DNA of 64,000 nt from Minicystis rosea (GCA_001931535.1 CP016211.1:13376377-13440376), one strand, 5' to 3'; counted from the stretch's first letter, positions 1-9,833 are shown. Made by a program: numbers and translations. The notes: a model not told the origin generated them from the sequence alone.

Positions 1-145
1 GATCAAGTGTGTCGGCCTCTCGGCGCAGGTAAAGGAGTACACCTTCAAGGCCGACACGAACGGCACCGTCGAAGCGACGGCCGGGCTCGCCGTCAACTGC
101 ACGAACGGCGTCAACGTCAACAGCGGCGCGCTCCTGGTGAAGTGA
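1..145 (+). CDS. 3' end of a gene cut by the window edge, probably the injection-system spike protein
   Basis: Only the last 47 codons are visible, read from base 2 to the TGA at 143-145. The peptide ends in an Asn/Gly/Val-rich, alternating polar-hydrophobic stretch (VNCTNGVNVNSGALLVK), which suits the beta-helical tip of a VgrG/gpV-like spike. The position, directly before a PAAR-like tip gene and a gp25 gene, supports the same idea (Afp8-like). The stop codon overlaps the ATG of the next gene (GTGATG), so the two are probably translationally coupled. The fragment is too short to assign from sequence alone; the call rests mainly on context. Confidence 0.5.
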   Translation, partial: IKCVGLSAQVKEYTFKADTNGTVEATAGLAVNCTNGVNVNSGALLVK

Positions 146-468
146 TGCCCGGCTATCTGCTCGCCTCCACGGCCAAGGTGATCTGCGCCCACGGCGGCGC
201 CGCGCAGCCGTCCTCCGTCGCCGCGCGGGTGACGGTGATGGGACAGCCCCTCCGCGTCCAACCGGCGCCGGAGGTCGTCTCCGGCTGTCCTCACACGACG
301 CCGGCGGGCGTGCCACAGCCCTGCGTGACGGCAAGCTGGTTGAGCGCCGCCACCCGCATCACCGTGCTCGGGCAGCCGGTGCTGCTCGCCGACAGCAAGG
401 CCATGGCCGTCGAGACGGGCGCGCCCGCGAGCGTCATCCCTGGGCAGAACCGCGTGCAAGGCATCTGA
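145..468 (+). CDS. PAAR-like spike-tip protein of a contractile injection system
   Basis: A 107-aa protein that starts at the ATG overlapping the stop of the upstream gene. Pfam-PAAR-like features include a start resembling tip proteins (MPGYLLASTAKVICAHGG), several small-residue/Pro turns, two short repeats with GQP (VTVMGQPL, ITVLGQPVL), and no signal peptide. In Afp/PVC-type systems a small protein of this kind (Afp10) caps the central spike and pierces the target membrane. The next gene, gp25, starts 20 bases downstream in the same operon. The family is short and divergent, so the assignment leans on both sequence character and gene order. Confidence 0.65.
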   Translation: MPGYLLASTAKVICAHGGAAQPSSVAARVTVMGQPLRVQPAPEVVSGCPHTTPAGVPQPCVTASWLSAATRITVLGQPVLLADSKAMAVETGAPASVIPGQNRVQGI

Positions 469-488
469 ACGAGGCTCGGAGAGCGAAC

Positions 489-899
489 ATGGATGAAGGA
501 TTTCTCGGGGTCGGCGTGCGATTCGGCCTCTCGGACGAGGCGCCTGGGATCGATCTCGATTCCGTGCATCACATCGCCGCGGCAGGCGGCGAGGATGCCA
601 TTCGTCAATCAATCTGGCTCATCCTCGGCACCGCGCCGGGCGAGCGCGTGGGCCGCCCGTCCTTCGGTTGCGGGATTCACGATCTCATCTTCGCGCCGCG
701 CACCGCCGGCACCATGGGTGACGTGATCCGCGCGGTGGAGAGCGCCCTCACGCGTTGGGAGCCGCGCATCGACGTCCTCGACGTCGACGCCTATCCCCAC
801 CCCGACGATCCCGCGGGGCTCATCGTCGAGATTCATTACGAGGTCCGCGCCACCAACAGCCGCGTCAACCTCGTTTATCCCTTCTACCTCTCCACCTGA
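489..899 (+). CDS. GPW/gp25 family baseplate wedge protein
   Basis: A 136-aa protein with the hallmark layout of the T4 gp25/Afp9 family: an N-terminal segment, then SIWLILGTAPGERVGRPSFGCG, in which the GER-(x)n-P-x-(F/Y)-G-C/S-G core is typical, and a C-terminal half with an E-x-R-pattern (RWEPRIDVLDVDAY) followed by a beta strand that ends near YPFYLST. gp25 joins the inner tube/sheath start to the baseplate and is one of the most conserved parts of contractile tails. It lies 20 bases after the tip gene and 11 bases before the gpJ gene, so it belongs to the same transcription unit. It would act in the cytoplasm during assembly and become part of the particle. Confidence 0.9.
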   Translation: MDEGFLGVGVRFGLSDEAPGIDLDSVHHIAAAGGEDAIRQSIWLILGTAPGERVGRPSFGCGIHDLIFAPRTAGTMGDVIRAVESALTRWEPRIDVLDVDAYPHPDDPAGLIVEIHYEVRATNSRVNLVYPFYLST

Positions 900-910
900 G
901 CGGACTCGCC

Positions 911-3900
911 ATGACCATCGAGAGCCCCCTCGTCGACAGCCGATCCTCCGCCGACATCGTGGCAGAGGTGGAGTCCTTGGCCCACGCTTATTCGGGCTGG
1001 ATGCCACCGGACGCAGGCGCGGCCGACGCCGGCTCGGCGCTGATCCGGATCTTCGGGCACATGGCCCAGGAGGTCATCGATCGCGTCAACCGCATTCCCG
1101 ACCGGAGCTTCCTCGCCTTCTTGAACCTCATCGGCGTCGAGCCCGAGCCCCCGCGCGCCGCGCGCGTCCCGCTCACGTTCGACCTGGTGAACGGGAGCGC
1201 CGCCGAGCCGATCGTCCCCGCGGGGACGCGCGTCGCCGCGGAGGCCGCCGCCGGCGATCGAGGTGAGGTCGTCTTCGAGACCGAGAGCGAGCTCGCGTGC
1301 ACGCGAGCGCAGTTGATCGCGGCGTTCGTTCGCCAGCCGGACGAGGATCGTTATGCCGATCGCACCGCGGCGGTCGCGAACGGCGCATTCTTCCCTGCGC
1401 TCGTCGGCGAGGAGCCTTTGGAGCACAGCCTCTATCTTGCGGCGGACGACGTCCTCGTGGCGCCCGCGGGGACACGTGTCGACCTGACCATCGAATTCGG
1501 GGCCGCCGCCGAGGTGGATGCCTTTCGCGCGCTGCAAACGAGCCTTCGACCGATGGAGTGGTGTTATTGGAACGGTGCCTCGTGGACCTCGCTGCCGGGG
1601 CTCTTCAAACCCTCCTCGTCGCCTGACCCGACATCGTGGCCGCTCGTCTTCACGGTGCCCGCGGACATCGTGGCCCTCACGGCGGGAGGCCGGACCGCAC
1701 GCTGGATCCGCGCTCGCCTCGGGAGCTGGCCGGAAGCGCCGATTCCCGCCATCCAGCGGGTCACGATGAGCGCCAAGACGGTGGCGAGCGGCATCGCGCC
1801 GGAGATGGCCTCGTTCAATGGCCAATCGCTCGATCTCAGCATGGACTTCCGCCCCTTCGGCGAGCAGCCGCGCTTCAACGACGTGCTTTACGTAGCGAGC
1901 GACGAGGCGCTGTCGCGGCCCGGCGCCACCATCACGGTGGCGCTCACGTTGAGCACCCAGGCGCCGGCGCGGCGCGACTCCGATCAACCCCAGATCGCTT
2001 GGGAGGTGTGGAATGGCCTCGCGTGGATCAAGCTCGCGACGACCACGCTCGTCGAGCCGTTCACGACGCCGTCTGCGGACGGCGCCCGCGCGTTCCTGAA
2101 GAACGCCGGAGATGGGATGTCGCGCACCGTCACGTTGACGCTCCCGGAGACGGTCGCGCCGAGCGTCGTCCTGGGCCAGAAGCGTCATTGGCTGCGGATT
2201 CGGCTCGTCGGTGGAGATTTCGGCAAAGGCATTCAGATTGCCAACGTGACTGCGTCGGGCGGCTCCACCGTCTCTTCGGTGACGGTGAGCGACGACGGTC
2301 ATCGGGCGCCCATCCTCGAATCGATGACGCTCGGCTACACCGACGATCGGACCGCCACCGCGACGTGCCTCGCCTACAACGACTGGGAATGGTCGGAGTA
2401 CGCCCCGACGGACGCGGGATTCGTCCCCTTCGTCCAATCGAGCGAATCCGATCCTGCGCTGTACCTCGGCTTCGATCGTCCCTTTGCCAATCGAGCGATG
2501 CTGCTCTACGTCCAGGTGGCGCTTCTCACGGCGACCGAGGCGCAGGCCGATGCGCTTGCCGGTGGAGAGCCGGCCCGCGTGGTCTGGGAGTATTCGACCC
2601 CGAGCGGAGGCTTCTCGCCGCTCGGCGCCGAGGACGAGACGCGATCGCTCGCCGGGAGCGGGCTCCTGCATTTCGTCGGGCCGTTGGACGTCACGGCGCA
2701 GTCTCGGTTCGGGGTGAGCGCCTTTTGGATCCGAGCACGGCTCGATCAGGGGCAGTTCGCGGTCCCGCCTCGCGTCGGGCGCGTGCTCACGAACACCGTT
2801 TGGGCCACGCACACTTCCACCATCCGGGGCGAAGTCCTGGGGTCGAGTGATCAGAGCGGGAGTCAGACGTTCCTGCTCGCGCAGCGCCCGGTGCTCGACG
2901 GCGAGCGAATCGAGGTGATGGAGCCGGTCATGCCTGCTCCGGACGAGCGGGCGGAGATTGAAGCGCTGGAGGGCAGCGATGCCGTGACCGTCGTCCAGAG
3001 CAGTGGGCGAGAGGAGATCTGGGTCCGCTGGCACGCCGTCACGGACTTCTATGGATCCGGCCCGCGCGACCGGCATTACCGTTTGGATCACGACACCGGA
3101 GAGGTGCTGTTCGGCGACGGGAGCCGCGGTATGGTCCCGCCGCGCGGCGTCCGCAACATCCGGGCGGCGCGTTATCAATCGGGCGGTGGCATGGTGGGCA
3201 ATCGCCCTGCAGGCACCATCAAGCAGCTCAAGGCCACTGTTCCGTATGTCGAGGGAGTGCAAAACCACGAGCCGTCCTCCGGCGGCGCCGACGGCGAGAG
3301 CGCGGATCGCATCAAGGAGCGTGGCCCGCGCTCGCTGCGGCACGGGCACCGCGCGGTCGCCGCGGAGGACTTCGAGGATCTCGCCCTCGAGGCGTCGCCC
3401 GCCGTGGCGCGCGTGAAGGTGATTCCGCCTCATTTCGATCCCATCGCGCAGGGGGAGAGCCCCATCGACGTCGCCGACGCAGGTGTGGTGTTGATCCTCA
3501 TCGTCCCTCACTCGTCCGACCTCCCGCCCACGCCGGGCCTGGGGCTGCTCCGCGACGTGGAGGAGCACATCGCCGCACGCGCGGCCCCCGCCGTGTCCAT
3601 CGAGGTGTGCGGGCCGGATTGGGTCGAGGTCAGCGTCGTCGATCTGACGATCGTCCCCGTCGCCGTCGAGGGCAGCGAGGCCCTGCGAGGCGCGGTGATC
3701 GCTGCCCTCGAATCGTTCTTGCACCCGATCACCGGCGGTTTCGACGGCAAGGGTTGGCAGTTCGGCGCGATCCCGCGCAAGAGCGATGTCTACCGGCTCG
3801 TCTCGTCGCTTCCAGGCGTCGATTCGATCGAGGATTTCGCGCTCGTCACCGACCCTGCGATTCCGAGCGACGACGCGGCCGAGCGAGTCCTCATTCACTC

Positions 3901-3946
3901 GGGCACACACAACGTCCGATTCACCGCGCCGCGAGGAGGCGTGTAG
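911..3946 (+). CDS. putative baseplate assembly protein, gpJ/gp47 family (Afp11-like)
   Basis: A 1011-aa protein, starting at ATG 911 just after the gp25 stop. The N-terminus has the gpJ-family signature of a DxGxALIxIFGHMAQEVIDRVNRIPDRSFLAFLNLIG type; in contractile tails this region packs in the baseplate wedge. The centre is made of repeated beta-rich modules containing W-x-x-W/Y elements (for example around residues 210-260, 390-420 and 480-560), and the C-terminal third carries the gpJ core with HGHRAVAAEDFEDLALEAS, then an RYGGxG-like FDGKGWQFG segment. The size, about 1000 aa, fits Afp11-type proteins. The following gene begins two bases after this stop. Confidence 0.88.
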   Translation: MTIESPLVDSRSSADIVAEVESLAHAYSGWMPPDAGAADAGSALIRIFGHMAQEVIDRVNRIPDRSFLAFLNLIGVEPEPPRAARVPLTFDLVNGSAAEPIVPAGTRVAAEAAAGDRGEVVFETESELACTRAQLIAAFVRQPDEDRYADRTAAVANGAFFPALVGEEPLEHSLYLAADDVLVAPAGTRVDLTIEFGAAAEVDAFRALQTSLRPMEWCYWNGASWTSLPGLFKPSSSPDPTSWPLVFTVPADIVALTAGGRTARWIRARLGSWPEAPIPAIQRVTMSAKTVASGIAPEMASFNGQSLDLSMDFRPFGEQPRFNDVLYVASDEALSRPGATITVALTLSTQAPARRDSDQPQIAWEVWNGLAWIKLATTTLVEPFTTPSADGARAFLKNAGDGMSRTVTLTLPETVAPSVVLGQKRHWLRIRLVGGDFGKGIQIANVTASGGSTVSSVTVSDDGHRAPILESMTLGYTDDRTATATCLAYNDWEWSEYAPTDAGFVPFVQSSESDPALYLGFDRPFANRAMLLYVQVALLTATEAQADALAGGEPARVVWEYSTPSGGFSPLGAEDETRSLAGSGLLHFVGPLDVTAQSRFGVSAFWIRARLDQGQFAVPPRVGRVLTNTVWATHTSTIRGEVLGSSDQSGSQTFLLAQRPVLDGERIEVMEPVMPAPDERAEIEALEGSDAVTVVQSSGREEIWVRWHAVTDFYGSGPRDRHYRLDHDTGEVLFGDGSRGMVPPRGVRNIRAARYQSGGGMVGNRPAGTIKQLKATVPYVEGVQNHEPSSGGADGESADRIKERGPRSLRHGHRAVAAEDFEDLALEASPAVARVKVIPPHFDPIAQGESPIDVADAGVVLILIVPHSSDLPPTPGLGLLRDVEEHIAARAAPAVSIEVCGPDWVEVSVVDLTIVPVAVEGSEALRGAVIAALESFLHPITGGFDGKGWQFGAIPRKSDVYRLVSSLPGVDSIEDFALVTDPAIPSDDAAERVLIHSGTHNVRFTAPRGGV

Positions 3947-3948
3947 TC

Positions 3949-4895
3949 ATGCCCACGAAGCTCCCCAACCTGGACGACAAGACCTATGACGAGCTCGTCG
4001 AGGACGCGCGCTCTTCCATTCCCGTTCTTTGCCCTGATTGGACGGATCACAACCCGTCCGACCCCGGCATCGCCCTCATCGAGCTCTTCGCCTGGCTGAC
4101 GGAGATGATGCTCTATCGCACCAACCGGCTGCCGGACGCGACCCAGCGGACCTTTTTGAAGCTCCTCAACGGCAGCGCTTGGAAGGCCCCGAAGGCCGGA
4201 GCCTGGATGCGCTCATCGGTTCCACGATTCAAGGGCTTCGAGAGCGTTTTCGCGCGGTCAGCATCGACGACTTCGAGTTCCTGGCGATGCGCACGTGGCC
4301 CGCCACCGAGGAGGGACGCGCGCTCGGCCAAAGGCTCCTGCGCGTGCGCTGCCTCGGCGAGCGGAACCTCGAAGGCGCTGATCCGAAGGCGCGGACGCCT
4401 GGACACGTGAGCTTGATCATCCTCCCGGAGACGGGCGCCGGCATCGCTCCATGGCTCTCGCCCGACGAGGCGCTGATTCGATCGCTCGTCGACTTCTTCC
4501 GCGATCGCGTGCTCATCACCACCCGATTCCACGTGACGGGCCCCGCCTACCGGAGCGTGCCTATCGCCGCGACCATCCATCTCAGGGACGACGCGCGCGC
4601 CGCCGGTGAGGTCGCGGCGGCCGCGCGCGCCGCGATCGCCCGCCATTTCGATCCGCGTTACGGCGGCGCCGGCGGTCGTGGATGGTCCTTTGGTCGCGGC
4701 GTCTCCGTATCGGAGGTGTACGCGATCCTCGATGCGGTTCGCGGCGTCGACTTCGCCGACGGCGTCACCTTCGCGGGCGCGAACGCGCCCTCGATCACCC
4801 TCGCGGCGCACGAGCTCCCGCGGATCGGCGAGGAGGACATCACCCTGACCTTGATGGAGAGGCGAGGACGAGAATGGGCACCCGTGAGCCTGTGA
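3949..4895 (+). CDS. second gpJ-like baseplate protein, interrupted by a one-base frameshift
   Basis: The gene starts at ATG 3949 (MPTKLPNLDDKTYDELVEDA) in one frame and reads through DHNPSDPGIALIELFAWLTEMMLYRTNRLP to FLKLLNG. The matching C-terminal part (LDALIGSTIQGLRERF, then AVSIDDFEFLA, RYGGAGGRGWSFG, to the stop at 4893-4895) is in the next frame. Inserting one C in the C-run at 4187-4190 joins the two parts into a 315-aa protein, with WKAPEGRSLDALIG across the joint, as expected for this family. As sequenced, the first frame would end at 4410 after unrelated residues. The protein would be the smaller wedge partner of the 1011-aa protein. Its 3' end overlaps the start of the next gene by 22 bases. 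Confidence 0.82.
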
Positions 4896-5536
4896 GCACG
4901 TATACCGCGCATCTGCCGGCCATTCTCCAGCAGGGCGCGTTCATCGGGCAGTTCCTGCGCGCGTTCGAGGCGATCTTCGCCGGCGGCGTCGCCGCGCCGG
5001 CGGATCGCGCGCAGGGAGACATGCCGAAAGGCCTCGAGGAGACCCTCGATCGAGTGCACGAGCACTTCGATCCGAGCGTGACACCGGAGGGGTTCTTGAC
5101 GTGGTTGTCGCAGTGGGTGGCGACGAGCCTCCGCGACGACTGGACGGTGGAGACGAAGCGCGCCTTCCTCGGCGAGATCGTCTCGCTCTATCGCAAGCGC
5201 GGCACGCGCGCCGGCATCGAAGCGGTGCTGGGCCTCTGCACGAGCGCCGATGTCGAGATCGTGTCCGACGACGACGCCATGCCGCGGCACCATTTCGACG
5301 TGATCCTGACGGTGAGCGAGCGCGACCCCGTCAAGCTCTCTCGGATGGCGCGGCAGGTGCGGGCGATCGTCGATCGCGAGAAGCCCGCGCACACCATCTA
5401 TGGACTCAAGCTTCGGTATCCGGCGATGCGGATCGCGAGGATTCCAACGGAGAGCGCGCCGGGGATCACCCTCGGCACCGCGACGTCGGTGCTCGGCACC
5501 GTCACGGCCACGCTCGCCCAGCGCCAACAGCCCTGA
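4874..5536 (+). CDS. phage tail-plate protein (tail protein I-like domain)
   Basis: A 220-aa protein starting at ATG 4874 inside the end of the preceding gene. The sequence YTAHLPAILQ...FIGQFLRAFEAIF, a DxYFDP-like region (HEHFDPSVTPEGFLTWLSQW) and the block LYRKRGTRAGIEAVLGL are typical of the tail-protein domain found in eCIS and phage baseplates, where a short protein follows the gpJ-like proteins. The C-terminal 80 residues form a beta-rich domain ending in a Thr/Val/Leu stretch rather than a fibre. It probably links the baseplate wedges to the fibre encoded next (5560-7401). No signal peptide or membrane segment is present. Confidence 0.82.
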   Translation: MGTREPVSTYTAHLPAILQQGAFIGQFLRAFEAIFAGGVAAPADRAQGDMPKGLEETLDRVHEHFDPSVTPEGFLTWLSQWVATSLRDDWTVETKRAFLGEIVSLYRKRGTRAGIEAVLGLCTSADVEIVSDDDAMPRHHFDVILTVSERDPVKLSRMARQVRAIVDREKPAHTIYGLKLRYPAMRIARIPTESAPGITLGTATSVLGTVTATLAQRQQP

Positions 5537-5559
5537 AAGAGGGATCGAGGAGAGACTTC

Positions 5560-7401
5560 ATGCCTGCCACGACCGACCAATACACGCTGCCCGAATACGT
5601 CCTCTCGCGTGTCCGCTATTTCGACGGACAGTTCCTCACGGACGAGGACTTCATCGCCGATCAAAACCATCACATCGATCGGATGAGGCGCCACGAGCGG
5701 CTCCTCCACGCCTCCGGCGTCACTGCCGGGCTCGACGTCACCATCACCGCCAATGGCAGGACGGTGGTGATCGCGCCCGGCAGCGCGGTGGACGATCAGG
5801 GACGTCAGATCCTCTTGGCCGCGGCGCAATCCATCTCGGTCGACGCCTCGTGGCAAGGGACGATGTGCGTCGAGATTGCGTATGTCGAGTTGGGGACGAA
5901 CGCCTCCGAGGACGGCTCGTTCACGCGCTTTTCGCTGAGCGCGAGCCCGGTCGCCGTGCGCGCCGCTCCGTCCCCCGGCGCGGTTCAGCTCGGGCAGCTC
6001 GTCGTCTCCGGTGGCGTCGCGACCAGCGTGACGATCACGGGGCGCACCTACGCGGGCGTGCGCCTCCCCGGCCCGGCGACCGCCGGCGGCGGCGGCACGC
6101 TGCGCTCGCTCGCCGAGGGCGGTTGGGCAGGGCTTCAAGGTCACTTGAGCGTCGATGGCATGGTGTCCGTCGGCGCGGGTCTGCGCGTCGGGACGCCGGA
6201 TCCGAAGAAAGCGGCGCCGCTCATCGCCGCTCGGGTCACCGACACGAACCCGGACGACAGTGCCGAGGGCAGCGATCTCGTGCTCTTTCAGGGCAGCGGC
6301 GGCACCGAGCTCAACACCATCACGCTGCGCGCCCCCGCGATCCGGCTCCAGACGTACAGCGGCGGCGTGACCGGCATCGACGACGCGGGCGGATCGAACG
6401 ACCGTGTCTACATCGATTCGAATGGCAACATCGGTATCGGCACCACCAGCCCGGCGGGCTACCTGGTCAATGTCGCCGGTCCAATGAGGGCTGGTGTCGT
6501 GAGCGGTCCGGCGAGCGATTACGTCAAGGCGCAAGCCTCGCTGAGCGGGGGAGGGGCGGTGACGTGGGCCAATGGGCGCCTCAAATGGACCGTGCGGTTC
6601 GTGCACTTCGGGATCGAGAACGACACGACCTTCCCCGGTGGCTACGTGGAGATCATGCCGCCGACCCAGAACATCCCCGCTGCTTGCGTGTACAACAACG
6701 TGGAGCGATCGGTCACCGCCGACGGGGTCCAGCTCTACTCGTGGGAAGTGCTCTGGGTGGTCCACGAGCCGGGGGCGAACGCCACCAACCTGACCTTCCG
6801 CATCACGCACGCCAACGCGTCGGGAGCGCCCTACTCGGTCCCTGGCAATTGGGTGTTCCTCGCCGCCGTCAATGGCGAGGACAACACGGTGAAGCTCGGG
6901 ACCGGCGCCATCCTCGCCGCGAAGGGCACCTATTCCAAAGGCAGCTCGATGCCGAAGGGGACCGTCGTGATGTGGTATGGCGCGAGCGACACGATCCCCG
7001 ACGGCTGGGCCCTCTGCGATGGCAAGAACGGGACTCCCAATCTGACGGATCGATTCGTCGTCGCCGCCGGGCACGATTATGCGCTGGGGAACACGGGCGG
7101 CCTCGCCGCCGTGAGCCTGGCCGAGAATCAAATGCCGGCCCACGCCCATTCCGGCAACACCTCGACCGTGGGCGATCACACCCACTTGGTGCCGTTCGAC
7201 GACGACGAGGGCGGCGCCGTCGACACCATCGCGACGGCGAAGACGGCCGACCACGTGAGGTCCGCCAGGCCAAACTTCGACGTCCCCACGAAGGCCGCGG
7301 GGAGTCACTCCCATTCGTTCACGACCTCGACCACGGGCGGGGGCAATTCGCACGAAAACCGGCCGCCCTATTTCGCGCTCTTCTTCATCATCAAGCTGTG
7401 A
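5560..7401 (+). CDS. tail fibre/receptor-binding protein with phage tail collar domain
   Basis: A 613-aa protein with a GAGGAG-like ribosome site before ATG 5560. Residues 1-130 form an attachment domain (LSRVRYFDGQFLTDEDFIADQ, then a HxxGVTAGLDV turn) seen at the start of eCIS baseplate-attached proteins. The middle is a low-complexity beta-rich shaft including VYIDSNGNIGIGTTSPAGY, a repeat type of trimeric fibres. The last 150 residues hold a tail-collar domain: GTVVMWYG, IPDGWALCDG, TPNLTDRFVVAAG, then His-rich loops (MPAHAHSG, GDHTHL, GSHSHSF) and ENRPPYFALFFIIKL. The His clusters commonly bind metal in collar-domain fibres. It is the likely determinant of target-cell specificity. Confidence 0.85.
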   Translation: MPATTDQYTLPEYVLSRVRYFDGQFLTDEDFIADQNHHIDRMRRHERLLHASGVTAGLDVTITANGRTVVIAPGSAVDDQGRQILLAAAQSISVDASWQGTMCVEIAYVELGTNASEDGSFTRFSLSASPVAVRAAPSPGAVQLGQLVVSGGVATSVTITGRTYAGVRLPGPATAGGGGTLRSLAEGGWAGLQGHLSVDGMVSVGAGLRVGTPDPKKAAPLIAARVTDTNPDDSAEGSDLVLFQGSGGTELNTITLRAPAIRLQTYSGGVTGIDDAGGSNDRVYIDSNGNIGIGTTSPAGYLVNVAGPMRAGVVSGPASDYVKAQASLSGGGAVTWANGRLKWTVRFVHFGIENDTTFPGGYVEIMPPTQNIPAACVYNNVERSVTADGVQLYSWEVLWVVHEPGANATNLTFRITHANASGAPYSVPGNWVFLAAVNGEDNTVKLGTGAILAAKGTYSKGSSMPKGTVVMWYGASDTIPDGWALCDGKNGTPNLTDRFVVAAGHDYALGNTGGLAAVSLAENQMPAHAHSGNTSTVGDHTHLVPFDDDEGGAVDTIATAKTADHVRSARPNFDVPTKAAGSHSHSFTTSTTGGGNSHENRPPYFALFFIIKL

Positions 7402-7408
7402 GGTCACG

Positions 7409-9670
7409 ATGCCTTCGCGAGAGCCCGAAAAGCAACGCCGCCCGGCCGGCACGAGCGCCAAACCCTACAAGAGCTCGCGCGAGCACCTCCTCGACGAGCT
7501 CGGGCGCATCGATCTGTTGATCCGAATGGCGGTGACGCGCGCCCGCAGGGTGAGCGGCGACGACGCGCTGCGCGGGCTCTCCATCTCCGAGGCGGACGTC
7601 GACGCCCTCCTCGGCCGACCTCGGGGCACCCCACACTGGGCCTCCGCCCCCGCGGACGAGCGCGTCGATCGCGCGCAGACGGCCGTCGATCGGAGAGCAC
7701 GCGAGATCCGAGCGCGGGTACGGAAGAGTGAAAAACGCGGCGTTCAACTGCGCCTCTCGATGCTGGCCGAGCGCTTCGGCCTGGACCGGTTCGACGTCGA
7801 TATCGTGTTGATCGCGATCGCGCCCGAGATCGAGCTCCGCTACGAGCGCCTCTTCGCCTACCTCAACGACGACGTGACCCGGAAACGTCCGACCGTGGAT
7901 ACGGTGCTCGGGCTCCTGTGCTCATCGTTCGAGGACCGTTTGGCCGCGCGAGGGCGCTTCCTCGCGGGGGCGCCGCTCCACCGTCATGGCCTCTTGTCCT
8001 CGTCGTCCGACGCGTCCGACCGGCAAAGCTCGCTCCTCGGAGCGCCGGTTGCTCTCGACGAGCGTGTCGTCGAGCACATCTTGGGCGGCGACGAGATCGA
8101 CCCGCGGATCGCGCGTCGAGCCGTCCTCGTGCTCCCCGATCGAGGCGCCTCCGATCCGCTCACCCACGATCGCGAGACACATGCCTTGATTCGATTCATT
8201 CGCGCGGAGCAGGAGCGCGATCGAGGCGGACCGCTCATCCATCTACAAGGGGCCGACGAAGCCGGCCGGCGCGCGACGGCCGAAGCCGTTTGCCGGGAGC
8301 TCTCGATTCCGCTCCTCGTGATCGATGGCCATCAGCTCCTCGCCGCGGGCGACGACGCGATCCGATCCGCGGTGCCTCTGTTGATGCGGGAGGCCGCGCT
8401 CCGCGGCGCGGCCATTCACTGGTCGGCGTCGGCAATGGCCGAGCTCCTCGATGCCGACAGGGCCACCGCCCATTCGGTGGTGACGGACGCGCTGATGGGC
8501 CATGCCGCGCTCACGTTCATCTCGGCGAGCAGCGCATGGGAGCCGCCCTGCGCGCTTCGTGAACGCTCGTTCCTTCGCGTCGATCTCCCATCCCTCGACG
8601 CCGCGGCGCAAGCGCGGATCTGGACCGCGGCGCTCGAGCGCGACGGCGCGCCCGCGGAGATCGATCTCGACGTCCTCACCAGCATGTTCCGCCTGACCGG
8701 CGGTCAGATCCGCGACGCCGCCGAAGACGCGCTCACGCTGGCCCGTTTCCGCGCGCCGAGCGCGCCGGCCGTGACCCACGCGGACGTCACCGCTGCTTGC
8801 CGCCGAAAGACCAGCCGCACGCTCTCGGCGCTCGCTCGCAGGATCAGACCTCATCATGGTTGGGATGACCTGGTGCTCCCGCGCGATCGGAGAGAGAGGC
8901 TCCAGGAGATCGTGTCCCACGTGATGCACCGGAGTCAGGTCCTCGGGAAATGGGGATTCGATCGAAAGCTGTCGCTCGGCAAAGGGGTGAGCGCGCTCTT
9001 CTCGGGGCCGCCGGGCACGGGCAAGACGATGGCCGCGGGGGTGATCGCCGCGGAGCTCGGGCTCGACCTCTACCTCGTCGATCTGTCGAGTGTGGTGAGC
9101 AAGTACATCGGTGAGACGGAGAAGCATTTGGAGCGTCTGTTCTCGGAGGCCGAGGCCAGCAATGCAGTTCTGTTCTTCGACGAGGCCGACGCGCTCTTCG
9201 GGAAGCGCACCGAGGTTCAAGACGCGCACGACCGCTACGCGAACCTCGAGACCAGCTTTCTCCTGCAGCGGATCGATGCCCACGAGGGCGTGGTGATCCT
9301 CTCGACCAACTTCGCCAAGAACATGGATGAGGCCTTCGTCCGGCGCCTCTCCTTCGTCGTCGAGTTCACGCTGCCGAGCGAGCAGGAGCGGCTCGCGATC
9401 TGGCAGCGCATCTTCCCGCCCGAGACGCCGACGAGCCCCGACGTCGACCTCGCGTCGCTCGCGCGGCGATTCGAGATCTCGGGCGCCCACGTCCGCAACA
9501 TCGCGCTCGGGGCCGCGTTCCTCGCCGCGCGGGAGGGGGCGTCCATCGGCATGGGCCATCTCTTGACGGCCACGCGGAGGGAGTATCTCAAGATGGGCAA
9601 GGTCGTGGAGCCGCGACAGTTCCTGCCTCCGAGCGCGACCCCGACCGGGCCGGCGCTGCGCGCGCATTGA
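7409..9670 (+). CDS. AAA+ ATPase of the contractile injection system (Afp15-like)
   Basis: A 753-aa protein starting seven bases after the fibre gene. The C-terminal third is a classical AAA module: Walker A GPPGTGKT near residue 535, Walker B LFFDEADALFG near residue 588, sensor-1 ILSTNF, and an arginine-finger segment AFVRRLSFVVEF. The N-terminal half has a helical domain (residues 20-210, RFGLDRFDVDIVLIAIAPE) and a second, degenerate P-loop-like domain lacking Walker A. This two-module architecture is the norm for the ATPase found in nearly every eCIS cluster. Its role is thought to be in assembly or disassembly rather than firing. No membrane segments are visible. Confidence 0.9.
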   Translation: MPSREPEKQRRPAGTSAKPYKSSREHLLDELGRIDLLIRMAVTRARRVSGDDALRGLSISEADVDALLGRPRGTPHWASAPADERVDRAQTAVDRRAREIRARVRKSEKRGVQLRLSMLAERFGLDRFDVDIVLIAIAPEIELRYERLFAYLNDDVTRKRPTVDTVLGLLCSSFEDRLAARGRFLAGAPLHRHGLLSSSSDASDRQSSLLGAPVALDERVVEHILGGDEIDPRIARRAVLVLPDRGASDPLTHDRETHALIRFIRAEQERDRGGPLIHLQGADEAGRRATAEAVCRELSIPLLVIDGHQLLAAGDDAIRSAVPLLMREAALRGAAIHWSASAMAELLDADRATAHSVVTDALMGHAALTFISASSAWEPPCALRERSFLRVDLPSLDAAAQARIWTAALERDGAPAEIDLDVLTSMFRLTGGQIRDAAEDALTLARFRAPSAPAVTHADVTAACRRKTSRTLSALARRIRPHHGWDDLVLPRDRRERLQEIVSHVMHRSQVLGKWGFDRKLSLGKGVSALFSGPPGTGKTMAAGVIAAELGLDLYLVDLSSVVSKYIGETEKHLERLFSEAEASNAVLFFDEADALFGKRTEVQDAHDRYANLETSFLLQRIDAHEGVVILSTNFAKNMDEAFVRRLSFVVEFTLPSEQERLAIWQRIFPPETPTSPDVDLASLARRFEISGAHVRNIALGAAFLAAREGASIGMGHLLTATRREYLKMGKVVEPRQFLPPSATPTGPALRAH

Positions 9671-9833
9671 AGGACCGATGTCGGCTTCGCTTCACACATG
9701 CCCCGGACCGGGGCCATCGTCTCGCGCTTCGGCGCGCTCGACGACTCCCATGGATCCCAACCCAGCTTCGAGGGGCGCTCACGGAAAGCCGACACCGATC
9801 ATCGATCGAGAGGTTCGAAGGGACGAGGTTGAC

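Noticed and set aside
3949..4895. Programmed frameshift in the baseplate gene
   Set aside because: No convincing slippery heptamer with a downstream structure; the same kind of loss at two other C/G runs favours sequencing error.
9678..9833. Upstream in-frame start for the peptidoglycan-binding protein
   Set aside because: The extra 52 residues look random and the ATG has its purine-rich site too close; ATG 9834 has a better-spaced one.
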